Below, piece after piece: positions 12,901 through 24,739 of a stretch of 64,000 nt of DNA (positions are counted from its first letter, which is position 1; each line of letters starts with the position of its first letter). This stretch comes from Merluccius polli. Its lineage: Eukaryota; Chordata; Actinopteri; Gadiformes; Merlucciidae. The stretch is from the NCBI GenBank assembly GCA_030340625.1, contig JAOPHQ010003129.1, positions 434,001-498,000 of the forward strand, given 5' to 3'. The translations under genes and the position numbers were made by a program. The notes under the pieces are model-generated. The model had not been told where the DNA came from. It was given only the letters and a program-made list of their open reading frames with translations, and ran no database searches.

Positions 12901-14640
12901 GCCGACAGGGGCTCTCTGAATGCCATCGTAACGAAGCAACCTAGTAGTGCATTCAACTTTCACGTTCCCTCACTACCTCTCTGCCCCCTCTCTCTCCCCA
13001 TGCTCGATGGTTTTAGCTCCCAGCTCCATGTTGTTACAGCACAAACTAATGGAAACACAGCATGGCGAGCCATAGTTCAAGGCCAATGACCAAAGGGGTC
13101 AAATCTGGAACAAATGGTGGTTCAGAGATGACTAGATAAGACAATGGCACTGCTGAATCATTCCAGTGATATCGTACCAGCTAAGAACTTTGGCCTGGTT
13201 ATAGAATCACATTCACTCAAAAATTCTGATTCACATGGCGCCCAAAGGATCTTTTTAGCATATTAGCTGGACAACTCCAAGACCAATTCTGCTTTTTTTT
13301 AAATAAGCTCCCCTCTACTCAAGCTAGAGAAGAGGTAAGCCACCGTGGGGTGGGGTGGGGGGTACTCGGACCACTTGCAAAATCCCACTTAACCCCTCCC
13401 CTATACGAGAACCCCTCAGAAGATTTCCTCTCCAAATCCCCTTGAGGAAGAGCAGGGCGGTAGTTACAAACACATTTGTGGTCGTCTGACGAAGGCAGCG
13501 TTGGCAGGACTTCTTAACAAGATTTGTTTCATAACAGGCAGCGGGTGGCGCGCCGCAGCATGAATTATTGATACGAGCTAGATGGTGACCCGCCACAGAT
13601 CAGGGCACAAAGTTCACTACTGCAAATCTCTGACAGCTCTCATTATAGGAGCCTCCTCCTCGCACCCCGGTTCCCCCGGTCCTCAAGGAATAGCTTTTTA
13701 GACGCCATTGGAAAACCTTGTATTGACTGAATTGAATACATGTAGACGCAAAATGAGCTGGTAGAAAATGTGAATGCTGTGGTGCCAATCAGTATACTGA
13801 ATGTAGAAATAAACTACAAAAACAGCAAGGTGAGAAGAAGGCGAGTTTATTCATTGTTAGTCCAGTTACAATTAGTCCTTGAAATGAATCGTTGATTGTA
13901 CTACATAAAAAATGAACATATTCTAAAACGAGTAAGAGCTTAGTACCCCCCCCCCCCCATCTCATTTAAAGCGTACAGGTATAAATCACCATGGTAATAT
14001 TCTGCAGAAATATGGAGCCTTCTTGGAACTCACTTATGGATGTTTTTTTTCCTCTTTGCCATGCGGATACCGCAGCACCTGCTGTTTTTGAGCCCTGCAG
14101 CGATGTCATCAACCTTGGCCCCTGTGGGTGCATGCTGGGTGTGTTCAGATGGTAATACAGCAAGTCTCACTAATAATCACATTCTTAATGATGAACGTGG
14201 TGCGGTTGTGGTGATGGCTGTCATTACTCAAGCTAATACAGTGTATGCATGCGTCGCAATAACAACTCGCAGGCCTGCCAAGATCCGCATGAGCGATGCA
14301 GCGCACCGGACAATGGCATCCATCATGTTCCTTTCAGATGATTGTCTATACTTATTAAGTTGCCGCAACCTCGGCCGACTCAATCTAATTAACTGACCTT
14401 AATTACCATTGGATATGCTCTCTGCAGCATGGCTGGACACGATAACGGCGGCGTGACGGGAACGGAGGCTGTTTAGGAATCGCAAGCTGAAGGGAACATT
14501 GACAGGGACAGGGACATTCATAACCTGCAAGGCCTGTGGAGAATGAGGGGAAAATGGCTGCCAGAGCTGCCGGTAATGAAAGTCATGAATAACATCTATA
14601 GATGTTATGTTGAAAATACAAAGCAGTCAACATCTCTCAT
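10000..14640. other. Unique intronic sequence
   Basis: No exon or transposon ends recognised. Contains the possible regulatory stretch at 12170-12500 and a C run near 13947-13959. Confidence 0.35.
12170..12500. promoter_or_regulatory. Candidate conserved non-coding element
   Basis: Repeat-free block dense in homeodomain-type cores (CCTAATTATCG, CAATTACTTTTG, GCATATGATAATTAG) and ATGCATGTGCA. This resembles the composition of vertebrate developmental enhancers. Conservation was not tested, so this is inference. Confidence 0.25.
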
Positions 14641-14681
14641 AGGTACAGTGTCGAAATAGCCAGGCCTTAAAGGTAGGGGAT

Positions 14682-14682
14682 G

Positions 14683-14741
<59 letters not shown>
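14682..14741. repeat. (CTTT)n microsatellite
   Basis: About 15 uninterrupted CTTT units. Confidence 0.95.
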
Positions 14742-15726
14742 ACAGTGAATACAAATACACCACATGAAGCAGCAGATAGAGGTCAGGCAGCTTTGTAGAC
14801 ATTGGGAGATTTTAGTATAAATTGACTGCCTCCCATGAAGAATTAAGGACATTTACAAAAAGGTTAAATACAAAATATATTAAAATACATGTTACATAAA
14901 TGTATTACGTAACACATGACATAATGTAGGGATGCTTTCCCTGTGTGTGTGCGTGACGCTATTGTTTTTTTTCTCCTGTACTATTTTGTTAGGATGCTTT
15001 GTTCAATTTCTCAGACCATAGAAGCGTACCTGAGTTAGTTGGCAGTCAAACATGCACCCCCATTAACCCTCCTCTCCCTGGCTTCCAGAGAACCAGGAGG
15101 GGTGAGGGGGTGGAAGTGAGTGGAGAGGGGTGAGGAGGGGTGATGGAGGCAGGAGTGAGAGGGCTAGTCACACTGAGCTGGATGCAGAGGACACATCAAC
15201 ATAATTAAAGTTTCATTCTCACCCCCAAGCAGCCTGATCGCAAGCAGGCTTTCTTAGACACACATATACACAGACACAAACACATGACACACACAGACAC
15301 ACACAAGCCATAATAATCCTAATGGGCTTTTTCTGTTTGTGAAGAATACACCTTTTTTCCCTCTTTGGTATCTGGGATATTTGAGAAAAGCACAGAGGAA
15401 AATTACATCTTGGTGCACCAGGTCTCGACGGCAATTCTTTCTTTCTTTCTCGTCTAAAGCATTTTTTGGAGGTTTCACTGACACCAGAATAACAATGAAT
15501 CAACCATTAAGTCATCCATTTACCCATGTGGCCCTGTATAGAAACTCATTTGACATGGTTCATTGGACGCCTAAAAAAAACAAATGCTAAAAAATAAATA
15601 CAGTATGAGAGGCAACACAAATAAAAAAAGAAAGTGTATGAATCTACATTTACTTTTTTTCATATTGCTACTTGGTTGGACTTCTGTACATCATTTTACT
15701 TTCCTTTCCCTGGTGTTCATGTTGCA

Positions 15727-15753
15727 CGCTTATGATGCAAGGCATCATAAGCG
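15727..15753. repeat. Perfect 12-bp hairpin
   Basis: CGCTTATGATGC, loop AAG, then its exact reverse complement. It lies 30 bp before a CTTT array. Confidence 0.85.
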
Positions 15754-15780
15754 TCCAGATAGAGGCTGTTCACGGCTAAA

Positions 15781-15787
15781 TTTCTTC

Positions 15788-15818
<31 letters not shown>

Positions 15819-15822
15819 TCGT

Positions 15823-15865
<43 letters not shown>

Positions 15866-15866
15866 C
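15781..15866. repeat. (CTTT)n microsatellite
   Basis: About 20 CTTT units with one G interruption near 15821. Confidence 0.95.
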
Positions 15867-15869
15867 AAC

Positions 15870-18800
15870 ATACAATACAAATTTGTATTGTTATTGTGGT
15901 GGTGCTTCTGACTATCGCTGGTTGGTTGCAATTTTCCAACAAAATGGTGGTTGGTTTGATGGTTTGATTACAATCTATGGGGTAAATTATGCAAGAAATT
16001 ATTCTTTATTTATTTTGTTGTCATTGTTTCCTCCATTTACGCTACCTCCTCTTGTTCATCTCATAAGGGTCACATGACCACAAACAGAATCGTAGAAACT
16101 CAAATTGTTATTGTAGGTTGCAGCCGAGCAGAACGGCTGAACCAGGAACCAGAGCCCCCCCACCACCACTACCACCGAGAATGATGGGCATTTCAAAATG
16201 ACCGAATACAATGAATTTGAGGCCTGTGATTTTTTTTCTCCAATTTCCTAGGTTTTTGCTTTAGCTGAAAAAAGCAGCATCAGCAGGCGCTAAAATAACT
16301 AGCGATCATGATGATAGCTAAAGTTGCTATTGGATACTAACTCACATCCTCTTTGAAAGGCTCATGCATGCTTGAATGCCCTTTTCTTTTGGCCAGAGAG
16401 GTAAGTGTGTGTGTATGTGCGTGCGCATGTGTGTGCGTGCGTGTGCAGGAGTCAGCGCCAGTGATCCAGAGATTATTAGCTGTGGTTGACCAGCTGTTTG
16501 GGCGTGCGAGGCAATGAATAACTAATCAGCCTCAGACCGGCTCGCTCTCTGCTCATTCTCAATATCACAGGAGACGAAAATTACTTTCTCTTTCTTTTGT
16601 GGCTGCACCTTTTGAAGTCCTGTCTCCTTTTGAATGCCAGCGTCTTCCTTGCTGGGAGTCTTTGGTCTGCCGACGAAGAAAGCGCGGTCCACGAAATTGG
16701 AAGAAAGAAAAAAAAAAAGGCGTTTTCTTTTGGTGGTACAGAGATCAAGAGCATTGTTCTTAATATTCATCAGGAGGGGAGATAAGAAGATGTTTTAATG
16801 TGTGTCCATGCAGTGGGGTTTTAAATATATCTATTATTGAGTAGTTTGTGCGTGCAGTGTGATTAGGTTTAGAATGTAAAGGTGAAGAAATAGATATGAT
16901 GTCATGGCAGTCACTGTGGAACTAATATGGGATGTTGCAGCTCATTATTTATTGTGTTTACATGAAGTAAAATATATTGAGGATATTGACCTTATTTCCC
17001 TGTGGGGTGTTTATTTATTATGTATTTAACTGTTCCATTCAAACCCTTTGTCCTCACACTTCGCAGGGTAGCCCTATCATTACCCCTCTATACAGTAAAG
17101 ACAGCTAGATTAATTTGTGTCAGAAAATGCCCACAAATGCTTTGATTAGGGCAGTGTATAACTGTCTGACATTCCCTGCACATCAATGTGCATATAAAAA
17201 AAAACTGTTAATGGTGGGCAAAAACATCTTACAACAGAACAGATTTTTTAAGTCCTTTTTTTCTGATGCAACAATCTCTGGAGGTTGTTTGTGAGATTCC
17301 ACTACTAGTTCTCACTTCCCAGTTGGAGTTTCTGACAGATAGTCTTTAAGCTCACACTGGGTGGCCCCTGTCTTCGCTGATGACATAGATGCAAAGCATT
17401 GCCTACATCTGACACCATGGTCTCTGGGCTGCAGTTTGCCAAAAACTTTGTGTATTTTCCTTCCAGTTTAGATCTTTTGTGTGTGGACTTCTGAACAAAA
17501 CAGTGGCCCTTTCTTTTCACAGAAAAAGCCACTCTTGAAGAAGCGTAGCCGTCACACTGTGTAAAAGCCATCATTAATGGATTACATTAATGATTTACAT
17601 TAATCCCTTCCCCCCCGACTGAAAGTTCTTTCATTTCTAGTTTAAACACCTCCATCAAAATACTACAGTGCTCAGCATAGCAGGAATTTAGTGCATCGTA
17701 AGAATTTGCTCTGGCGATTTGCGGACATTCATCATTTATTTGTCTGCTTTCATTTGAGTTTCTTTAATGGATGGTGGACGTGATAGTGGAGGAGAGGAGT
17801 GTGCCGCAAGTCTGGCTGCGTTATTGATCTGTGGAACGCTCACACTGCCATCCCTTCCTGATAAGCGATCACAACTGATCCTTTTGTTTCTCTGTAAATG
17901 ACCTAGGATTGTCTTCCTGAGCCAGCGTAGGCTATGAATGCTCACTCTCCAGGGAGGTGGGGGGAAACATTGAAGTATACTGGACAGGACAAAAGAGGTT
18001 GTCCTACAGAGGAAAAAAATGATTTGCGAATGTGCAACGTTTACGAGATTGTGGTTTGGTCGCATTTAAACATGCATATATGCAACATATGTGTTTGTCT
18101 GCCAGGTCCTTGTAGGATTCAAATCATAGACAGAAGGGCAGTGTTTGGGTCACACTCAATTCATCAAGCTAGGGGCACCTCGGTTGTTCCGTTTAATTGA
18201 AATTGATATCAAACGCATCATCCCGTCCAGTGAAGTGATTTAAGATACCCTTGACATGAAAGCTGCCACTTGCAGTCTTCTTGATGGACGTCATCCAGCG
18301 AGCTAGTTGTTTTTAATGGAAGTCATTCAGAAAGCTAGTGGATGGTCCCATATTTTTTCCCCTCTCACCAAGATAATATGATGAGGAATGAGATAGTGAC
18401 AATATTTTGACATTCATCTGTATAGCTGTAATCAGTGCTGAATCAATATCTCATCTGTTTCCATTTCATTTGCTGCCGCCTCTGCATGGAGGCTGGGTCT
18501 CTATTGCGACGCCAGTCTTTTATCTAAGGGAGGAAGCTAGGGGCCAGCGTCTCGGCTCCTAGCGTCTCGAGGTGAAGCTGGAGCTCAAGTGGACATATGC
18601 ACCCCCTGGGTGACGCGCCACAAGGTCCAAATCACAGCCATGAATCACACACAGACTCATGGAGCAGTCACGGAGAAGTGGGCGATGGGGGATTAGTTAG
18701 ACACTTGGAGGTAATACGCTACGACTTGGAGAGTCAGTCACCCACTTAGAGAGGGATATAAATGGCTGGTTTGTTTATTTTCTACAGAGAAAAACAGCAG

Positions 18801-20000
18801 CTGTCCATGCTTTTTTCTCCGTGGACAGTCATTTAGATGATGTGGGTAAAATACACAATCTTCACCACCCACCCTGCATCTTGCTTGAAGGGGGGGGGGG
18901 GGGTCAGCCAAGATTAACATGCTGACTTGTTCTGTGCTGTCAATGAAGGCGACAGAGGGGTATTTTCATAGACAGACATGCAGGAGCAATTGGGCACAAT
19001 TTGTGTAAGGTTTTGCCAAGAAGGCAATGACAAAAGCTGTGGCTCCATTCAAAACACTTTCACGATTAAGTGCTCCCCATTTTCCATGCCATTTTTACTC
19101 TTGCTAGTTTTGTAAAAAAACAAAAACAAAAATACATTTAAATGCTGTGTTGTCTCTGTGGTACAGCTTCTGGTTCACTACACTGTTTCACAGCAGAATG
19201 ACATTCTTCGTCCCACTCCTAAGTGAGGTTTTAATGCCAGAATGTTTTGTATTGTATTAATACATTTTGTACAAAGAAAATTGGACTGACTGCAAGGCCA
19301 AACGACAAACTAAATTCCTGTTCTTTCTTTTCCAAATGGTGAAGTTTTGCTGAGAGTGAATGATCACCAGAGTGAGATGACGACACTAAATTAGACTAAA
19401 TATACGCCTGAAGACCGGTGGGGGTGGATCACACATGCCTCCGTCAACCCATTCATCTGAAAGCTCTTGGCAAAATGTCCTTTCTTTAGAAATATGCCTT
19501 GACTCTTACATATGCACATAATTAATCCTTTCTTCCCTGTGATGAGACCAATTGCCTGAGGTAGCTCCCAACATTTTTATTTTAATCCTACAAACCCAAA
19601 CATTCCCCTTTTCATGCCTGTCACGGCCCCTTTCTACTGCGCTCCTTTCTTTCATTAAAGCAAGCAGACATCGGGTTACGCTTGGATATTCCAGTGGTTA
19701 TTGCAAATGCTCATAATGTTACTCTTAAAGCAGTAGGAAGATATTTGTGTATTTCTCTCCTTAGCAGGTTATCACAGGTAATCTCCTTCTCAGACAAAAT
19801 ATGACCATATCTTTTTCTGCTATAAGTGCTGATCTGGGATCCTTTCTGCCTTTTAAGCCATTATTTACCAGACTTCCAGCAGTCAGCACTTAAAAGTTTG
19901 AAGGGTGTATGATTCAAGTGGACCCAAACACTGCACTTAAGCCCCAAGGCACAGAATCATCTCTGATTAAATGCTGGTTATTGCAATCGCTCTTTCTGAT
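15870..20000. other. Unique intronic sequence
   Basis: Only short GT patches (16405-16445) and a G run at 18891-18903. The stretch 16450-16560 has TTATTAGCTG and AACTAATCAG words and may be regulatory. No gene recognised. Confidence 0.35.
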
Positions 20001-20029
20001 TGGCCAAATGAAATGTGATGCCGCTGGCA

Positions 20030-20420
20030 TGCAAGCCACCCAGAGATCGCGTTGTACCGGTTGTGTTTGTGGTGACTGAGGGGGCTGTTAAAATTTGTGA
20101 GGGGGCAATTTTTGTCATTAAAAAAAATGAATTGATTAGTTAGTTTAAACACGGAAAAAGCTATCTTGGGTTTTTGGGACATTTCTTTTTCATGTATGCG
20201 GAGCACACACCCCTACACACAACAAACGCTGTCCATGCTTCTGAAACAACAGCAGCACTATCCATTGTTCTGAAGAACAGCCTTAGTGATAGTCACATGT
20301 ATCTCGGCTAGTTGTTTTTGCTATAATTTTTGTGATATATAAAGCTTAAATGGGGCAAAAAATACAACTGAGGGGGCTAAGCCCCCTTAAGACTCCTTGT
20401 GGCACCAGGCCCAGTTCTGT
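20030..20420. mobile_element. Probable DNA transposon remnant
   Basis: GAGGGGGC words recur at 20078, 20099 and 20371. The right edge read on the minus strand starts CTGGGCCTGGTGCCACAAGG and continues into a small GGGGGCTTAGCCCCC palindrome, reminiscent of hAT-like ends in fish. The left end and a target duplication were not found. Confidence 0.35.
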
Positions 20421-20759
20421 GCTATCTCTGGGTTTGGATTTCACTATATTGATTATCTTCATAGTCGGCCAATATCTTGTCATTAGTATAATGAAAATGA
20501 AAAATGAAAATGGTAAAACGAGTCATAATAACTGCTCCGATATTTCAGTTTGCCATTAGGAACCAAGTCTAGCACATCTTCTGTTTAGTGCTTGTTTTGT
20601 TAACCTTTGATGAAGTGAATGGAGAACAAAACATTAAACCCAATACATATAAGCTCTTTGTGTTGAGTACTAAATGGCAGCCCTTAACATGCTGGTCTGA
20701 CAAAAGAATATTGGTGACAATATAATGTTGTGTCAATTCGCAGAATGTGGCATTAACAC

Positions 20760-20860
20760 TGCCAGGGTTAAGGGCTCCATTCCCACTCATGCTAAGACAT
20801 ATACAGTATACATCCACTGTAATGCAAGATGATGGATAAAAGCATCCACCAAATGTCATA
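20760..20860 (+). mobile_element. SINE/LINE 3' tail fragment
   Basis: CACTGTAATGCAAGATG-ATGGATAAAAGC-ATCCACCAAATGTCA closely resembles the tail 'gtaagtcgctttggataaaagcg...aaatg' that I recall from many fish SINEs and their partner LINEs. Confidence 0.5.
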
Positions 20861-21258
20861 TACTAGATAAGGTCTTGGGCAAACTTCAACAGCGTCTGCA
20901 TTTCTGCCCTTTCTATGTATCCAAAGACAATGAGAGAGATAGCGCTAGTTGAAGAAAGACAGCGATAGAGATGGAGAGAGAGAGAAGACATGTAGGAAAA
21001 CAGCTTATAAAATGACTGAGCAGCCATGCGTTGTTATAACTGCCTGCTGTTGGGGCCACAGGCGGAGACCTTCACCGCTGCCAGCATACAATCTGCTGAC
21101 ACTGCAGCTCTGTTCCCATGTTATAGACTCTGTGCCCTCAATCTCTCTCTCCATCAGGAACCTCAGAGGAAACCTGCTCACTTATGCATTTTCCTGGACT
21201 AGCCTACAGCAAGATAAGGGAGACTGGGTTTTTTTACGGCAATAAAAATTGGTCAGGT

Positions 21259-21390
21259 AAACAACTACGACTCGTCGTCGTAGTTGTTTGTCCATTCAGA
21301 GGAAAGGACAAAGGGCTAGTGTTTGTCCATTCAGAGTAAAAGGACAAAGGGCTAGTGGAAACAAGAGAGTGAAAGGACAAAGGGCTAGTG
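21259..21390. repeat. Hairpin followed by a 35-bp minisatellite
   Basis: Perfect 13-bp arms (21259-21271 and 21277-21289) around TCGTC are followed by three head-to-tail units ending AAAGGACAAAGGGCTAGTG (about 21287-21321, 21322-21356 and 21357-21390). The third unit has a diverged start. Confidence 0.85.
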
Positions 21391-22343
21391 GGACTAAGAG
21401 AGTGTTTCCGCTTCATAAATGTATACGTTAGCGTAGCCATTTTGTAAAATCTGTTCAAGGTTATGCCCAGGAAGAACATGTCCATCTTTTTACTTTGAAC
21501 AATATCTCCACACATGGCTGCATAATGGCAAGACAATCGGTGTGTCTGTTCGAATTAAAAAAGCATATCTAAGATGTTTAAGATTGACAGCGTTGGCTTG
21601 TGCTTGTTCGCCATGGTCAAGAACATTCCAGGAGCCCTTCAAAGTCAATTGAGTTTTTCCCCTGAAGATTTGGGCAGGTCCCCTCCTAGCTCAATCTCCA
21701 AGGCTATTTTTATCCATCCGACTGATGGATCAAGTGCAACTGATCAGCACACCTGCTTCTCACTGCTGAGGGGGAAGAAAGGAAGAGGGAAAAAAAGAGA
21801 AGGAGAAGCCGGTGCTCATACATCAAGGTGTCACTGGCCAGGATAGTCCACAGGGCCCTTGGGAGCATGGTACCACCATTAGGTCGCGACCAGAGACCCA
21901 CCTGAAATCCCATTTTCTATGCCGTGTTGGCCCCAAGCCAAACACGCTGTTCATAAAACAAACTTCTTATGTCTATGATTCCAGAGACTTACCTTGAGCT
22001 ATAGCCGGGGCCTTGGACCACAATGTCTTTGTGCAAATTATCCACTGCGTCACGTTCCACCAAGCCCAACCCCCCTCTTCCCATCCTAGCCCGCCTGGTG
22101 TGGACGTAATAACAGTTTTAGCAGCTGCCCTCGCTGCCCAAAGTAGTTACCAGGCTTTGCTTTTATAGGCTGAGGAGGCCAGAAAATAAATAAAAACAGA
22201 ATAAAAGAGGACAACACAGGGAACCTGGGGCCACACTCATCCTGGGCAATATTTGAAGCTTTCTCAAAAAATGATTTCCACAACCCCCTGCCGTCAGCCT
22301 GCTTACAGGATATTCCATTAAAGACATGCAAATCATCACATTC

Positions 22344-22450
22344 ACCCCCACAGCACCCACCAAGCTCCACCCCCAACACCCCCACCCAACTCCATCCACC
22401 CACAGCCCCCACCCAGCTCCATCTGCAGCACCCCCACCCAGTTCCACCAG
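22344..22450. repeat. C-rich minisatellite
   Basis: Imperfect repeats around CACCCCCACCCAGCTCCATC, roughly four copies with variable period. Confidence 0.7.
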
Positions 22451-22478
22451 CCCATCCAAAAGCTAAGTCAGGGTTTAA

Positions 22479-22741
22479 AGGGCCCCTACAACCAGTTGAG
22501 ATGTTGATTAGCCATTACAAGCTATGTCAAAATATACCCTCTAGTGACATCACAAGTGGGACTGTCCCCCCAGATGTATGATGGATAGATCAGCCTATCA
22601 GCCTGTCCAGTGGACTGTACCAACTGGTAGGCTGATCTATCCATCATGCATCTGGGTGAACACTGCCACTTGTGATGTCACTAGAGGGTAGATTTCGACA
22701 TGGCTAATCAACATCGCACCTGGTGGTAAAATAGGGGCCCT
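22479..22741. mobile_element. Foldback MITE with TTAA target duplication
   Basis: The element is nearly one long inverted repeat: AGGGCCCCTA at the left is mirrored at the right, and the inner segments GATGTTGATTAGCCAT, CCCTCTAGTGACATCACAAG and ATGGATAGATCAGCCTA each recur inverted. TTAA flanks both sides (22475-22478 and 22742-22745). TTAA duplications are typical of piggyBac and Kolobok families, but the end sequence does not let me choose. At 263 bp it has no coding capacity. Confidence 0.85.
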
Positions 22742-22749
22742 TTAAGGCA

Positions 22750-24700
22750 TGGCCGCTGGCTGTTGTTGCTGCGGATGGGCAGTGATGTGGCGGTGGAGGA
22801 ACACACGGCTGACAGATGGGGGGTCGCCCCCCAGTTCATCACCTCGGGGGGGGCAGGTGAGGCCGCTCTAATTGGGGCTGTAACAGGCGAGGAGCGGACA
22901 GAGACCTCCAGAGCACCTGTCACAGCAGGTCAGACTGAAGCGCTTTTGTGTGGATCGGTAGTGAATGTGGGCAATAAGAGTCTCTGGAAGCCCGTCTTGT
23001 TATCATTCACAGCAAGCCAGGCAGTTGCTGAGGCTGGGAAGTGGAGCAGGGATGCCCCAGGCTCCGTTGCATGCCTGTGACAACATGACACAGTTGTAGG
23101 GTTGAGAAGCAGTCCTCAGGCTCAAGGCTGGAGATGAATGTAGGGCTGACATAACATGTTTGTCTATGATTTCTCTGTAATGTATATCTGTGTATATTTA
23201 CATATGTAAAAATACAAGAGACCTAGAAGTCATTTTTAATGATTCTAAGCCATCATATCTTAGTCTCAAAAGCTGGTTCAATCTATGTTAATGTACATAT
23301 TGCTTAACCATGGCTCATGCACATTCCTTGACATATAATAACTGTGGCAACCAATCTCATGCGCCAAAGGCTGCACAATGTTTACACAGAGCTGAATGCT
23401 GATTTGAGAACAAAAAGGGAGGAAGGAAATTGTATCAAATGAATCATGAGCTTGAATTGCATTACATATTGTCAAATATAGCTACACATTCACAGATTTG
23501 CATGTACCTATTTTGGATAGAGCATTTTTGTTCTTGCAGAAATATACATGTAAAACACACTACAAAACTACATACTATAAAACTACATTTATTCATCAGG
23601 CATCACACAGTGCTTCACAATGTGATTACAATTTGTATCTTGGCGACTCTGCCTTTATGACCATGTTGCCAACTTTGCTAAAGGCAAGCCTCAGGCTCGG
23701 TGGTCAAGTAGTCTTAGGTCTCACAAGGAAAACTGTGAAGCAGACCTGCAGCACTAGAACCAGCTTGCACTCAATCACCACCTACAACTTCATTCTGTGT
23801 GTTGACAGCGAGACATTCGGTTAGTTGGGCATAAATTGTGGTCGTTGTTTTCCATTAGCCTATCGGAACGGCAGTAACATGGCCGCCTTGTCCTTTTGTT
23901 CCCTCAAATTCCCTTGTGGCTCGCTGGGGGTCAAGCCGTCCGGCCGTCTCCCAGTTGACCCATTTCGCCAACAATTCTCAATAAAACTTGCTAAGGGTAG
24001 ACCCTAAACAGTCCCCACAGTCATGCCCGCGCTTGTTTGCTTCTCACAGTGATGTATCGCTGTAATATTCACCGTTGCCGTGGTAACCAGTGATATACAC
24101 TGTGACAGTGGTGTCTGCCTTGGGAGAATTTGCGTTATAGTAGAGAGTACATTACGTATTACTTCAGCGCTGAGGCAACATGGATCCCTGAGGCTTATTG
24201 CTTTAAACGAGTCTTGAAAAGGAATTATACTCCAGCTTTAAGGGGATCCTGCGTCTGTTGACTAAAGTGTATTCATTTCCTGTCCTAAATTACAGTTTGC
24301 ATCGTTCCTCCCACCTCTTCCAACAAACTGATTATAAATAAAGTAATGCGCTTTCTTAAAAAAAATGGTTGTGTTATGGGTTTGTTTTCTCTTTTTCCCT
24401 GAGCGGAAGATCGTGTTCTTTAAAGCTAAATTGTCACCAACTCTGGCACAGATTTCCGATAACTGCGAAAGAGCAGAACGTCGTATTGGCGTATTTTTCC
24501 ACAGCGTTGAGGATTGGGCTCATAGAGTCGGTTTGATGAATGTCTTGACACATCTGTGACCATTATTTTAGAGCACTTCAGAAAAATCAATAGTGTTTGC
24601 TCCTGCTGCAAGAGGCGATGATATCCCTGAATGCTTTATTTACCTCTTTATGCGTAAAGATTTGAAGCACCGTTCACTGCTGACTAATGAACAGACTGGC
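22750..24700. other. Unique intronic sequence
   Basis: A GC-richer patch at 22760-23080 has an open frame without recognisable domains; nothing else seen. Confidence 0.35.
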
Positions 24701-24708
24701 CCGACGAG

Positions 24709-24737
<29 letters not shown>
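24709..24737. repeat. Poly-C tract, 29 bases
   Basis: Uninterrupted C run between GACGAG and GGCTGTGG. Confidence 0.95.

Positions 24738-24739
<2 letters not shown>

Noticed and set aside
22760..23080. Possible coding exon in a GC-richer open frame
   Set aside because: No recognisable domain and no convincing splice-site pair; composition alone is insufficient.
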